Positions 62,502 to 64,000 of a DNA stretch of 64,000 nucleotides are shown in pieces. The first letter of the stretch is position 1, and the number at the start of each line of letters is the position of its first letter. The notes beneath the pieces are model-generated. The model had not been told where the DNA came from and made no database searches. It saw nothing but the letters and a program-made list of their open reading frames with translations. A program made the position numbers and the translations under genes. This stretch comes from Atrina japonica (lineage: Eukaryota; Mollusca; Bivalvia; Pterioida; Pinnidae): contig BROG01000461.1 in the NCBI GenBank assembly GCA_030159075.1, forward strand, positions 372,001-436,000, written 5' to 3'.

Positions 62502-64000
62502 TACATGTAGGTAGGCCAAATACTGCTCTAAAGACCAGACAGATTTCTTCAACATTTATATCTAAGCATAGGAGTCTGAAATTCTGTCTATATGTTCATT
62601 AACAGATCATTTATATAGTCTATCCTACAGTGTATGTACATGTAATCAGGGGAGAATTTCCCCATCATCACTGAGGACAGGTTACAAATATATTTATAAA
62701 ATAACTTGTTTATGAACATACAGACAGAATTTCAGGCTCCTCTGTTTTAAGTTTGGTCTACCAGATCAAAAAGAGGTGTGTTCATTAAGTGTGACCTGAG
62801 ACGATCTAACATGTCAGTGTCAATGGTCTAAGTATCAATACTTCTCAGATATTTTTATTCGTAGTATTTCACTTCAATTTACCAACATTAAGGAGATGAT
62901 GTAATTTGTACTTAAAATCTGGAATGGTTCTTGTATTGTTCTTTTATATCCCAGTAAGAACTTTTCACTTTTATGAAGATGTCACTAGAATTAGTTGAAA
63001 TGCCTGAATTTTTTCCCTGTGCTATAGGCCATACATTGTTGCAACATGGATCTCAGTTTTAAGTTTCCTTCACTTACATGAAGGTCTACTAGACATTTCC
63101 TAAATTTATTTACATGATGGTATATTGGACATTCCCTAAAATATTTTACATGAAGGAAAACTAGACATTTCCTAAAATTCATCTACAGTTGGTTGGATTG
63201 GAATGTATTTTTTCTTCATGTGATTCCTGTCAGTTTAATCCCATGGCTGCTCTCATAAAAGGATTAGTTACAAGTATATATTTTTATCTCCGTTAATCTC
63301 ATCAAAGCTCACCAGACAGTTAATCCGTTCAACTCTTTGACTTACATGTAGCAGGAAAGGAGACAGAAAATGACTTTAGGGGCCAGATAATATTTGTTGA
63401 GTCATTGTGGAACATGTCACACACTCAAATAGATTATTACAATGACATATATAACTTTTGTCTCATGAATGTCAAGTTTTTGCCTTTGATCATTACATAT
63501 TTGTGGACCAGTGTATATATAAATTAAATTACATGTCTGATGTTGGTCAATACAAAATTCATTATTGTATTTGTTCCTTGTTTTGTTTATATGGAATCTT
63601 TTGATAATAATCAGTATAATTTGGCTACAGGCATATTTGGACGTGTTAAACTCTCAGTGTAGCTGTACTAATGACCTTAATTATGTTAATGATTTTTAAC
63701 TTCCACCTGGATAATCCTTTAACATCATAAATAATTACAAAGGATAAACAGGTAAAGTCACACAATACCTTGATTTTAATCTACCAAGGTGTTAATGGCC
63801 TACAGCTTAATTGATAGATAATTAATACTTCAGTAGGCTTTAGGAAACATTCAAAATAATTCTATTAATTGTGCAAAAAGGAATTAGAAAAAATAAAGTG
63901 TTAAGATTCTATTAATTGATTTTTGGAGGAATTAACATCAAAGTCTATATTGTATATTTAAATGGTGTTTATGGGTATTTGGAATTATAGCATATTTTTT

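Larger units (their letters stand above)
60943..64000 (+). other. Intron 2 of the GPC3/5-type glypican (5' part)
   Basis: The intron starts with GTAGGT and has no convincing acceptor plus long open exon before the window ends. It contains a terminal-inverted-repeat element (61101-61289), a 66-bp G run, and short repeated phrases near 63060-63190 (actagacatttcctaaa and variants). TACATGTA words are frequent again. Confidence 0.75.

Overview
This is an AT-rich, repeat-laden animal genomic window. The split genes, GT-AG introns, SINE types, microsatellites and frequent TACATGTA-type words all suggest a lophotrochozoan, most likely a bivalve mollusc. That is an inference; no database was searched.

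The backbone is a divergent, head-to-head pair of glypican genes. On the minus strand is a GPC4/6-type (dally-like-type) glypican. Its signal-peptide exon is at 37428-37599 and the 5' part of exon 2 lies at the left edge (1-92), so intron 1 is about 37.3 kb. On the plus strand is a GPC3/5-type (dally-type) glypican, with exon 1 at 58826-58985 and exon 2 at 60763-60942; the rest lies beyond the right edge. The two start codons are about 21.2 kb apart. Both genes carry intron 1 in phase 1, with the split codon exactly six residues before the second conserved cysteine. This supports common ancestry and both gene models.

Nested in intron 1 of the minus-strand glypican, on the same strand, is an intronless 312-residue seven-transmembrane receptor gene (18179-19117). 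It lies in a 3.7-kb segment bracketed by two near-identical 483/484-bp direct repeats. I found no ACATGTA words in this segment, although they are dense in the surrounding intron. It looks like a recent insertion or duplication, a presence/absence variant, or an assembly join.

The rest is repeats. There are several tRNA-derived SINEs (two with clear target-site duplications) and several MITE-like families with terminal inverted repeats. A 1.44-kb foldback element has arms of about 400 bp built partly from 21-bp satellites. A 5'-truncated LINE C-terminal fragment, dispersed duplications of 0.5-1.4 kb, minisatellites and many long AT, CT, CA and G tracts make up the remainder. The 21-kb intergenic interval holds no protein gene I can support. 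Most other open frames are microsatellite or repeat translations.
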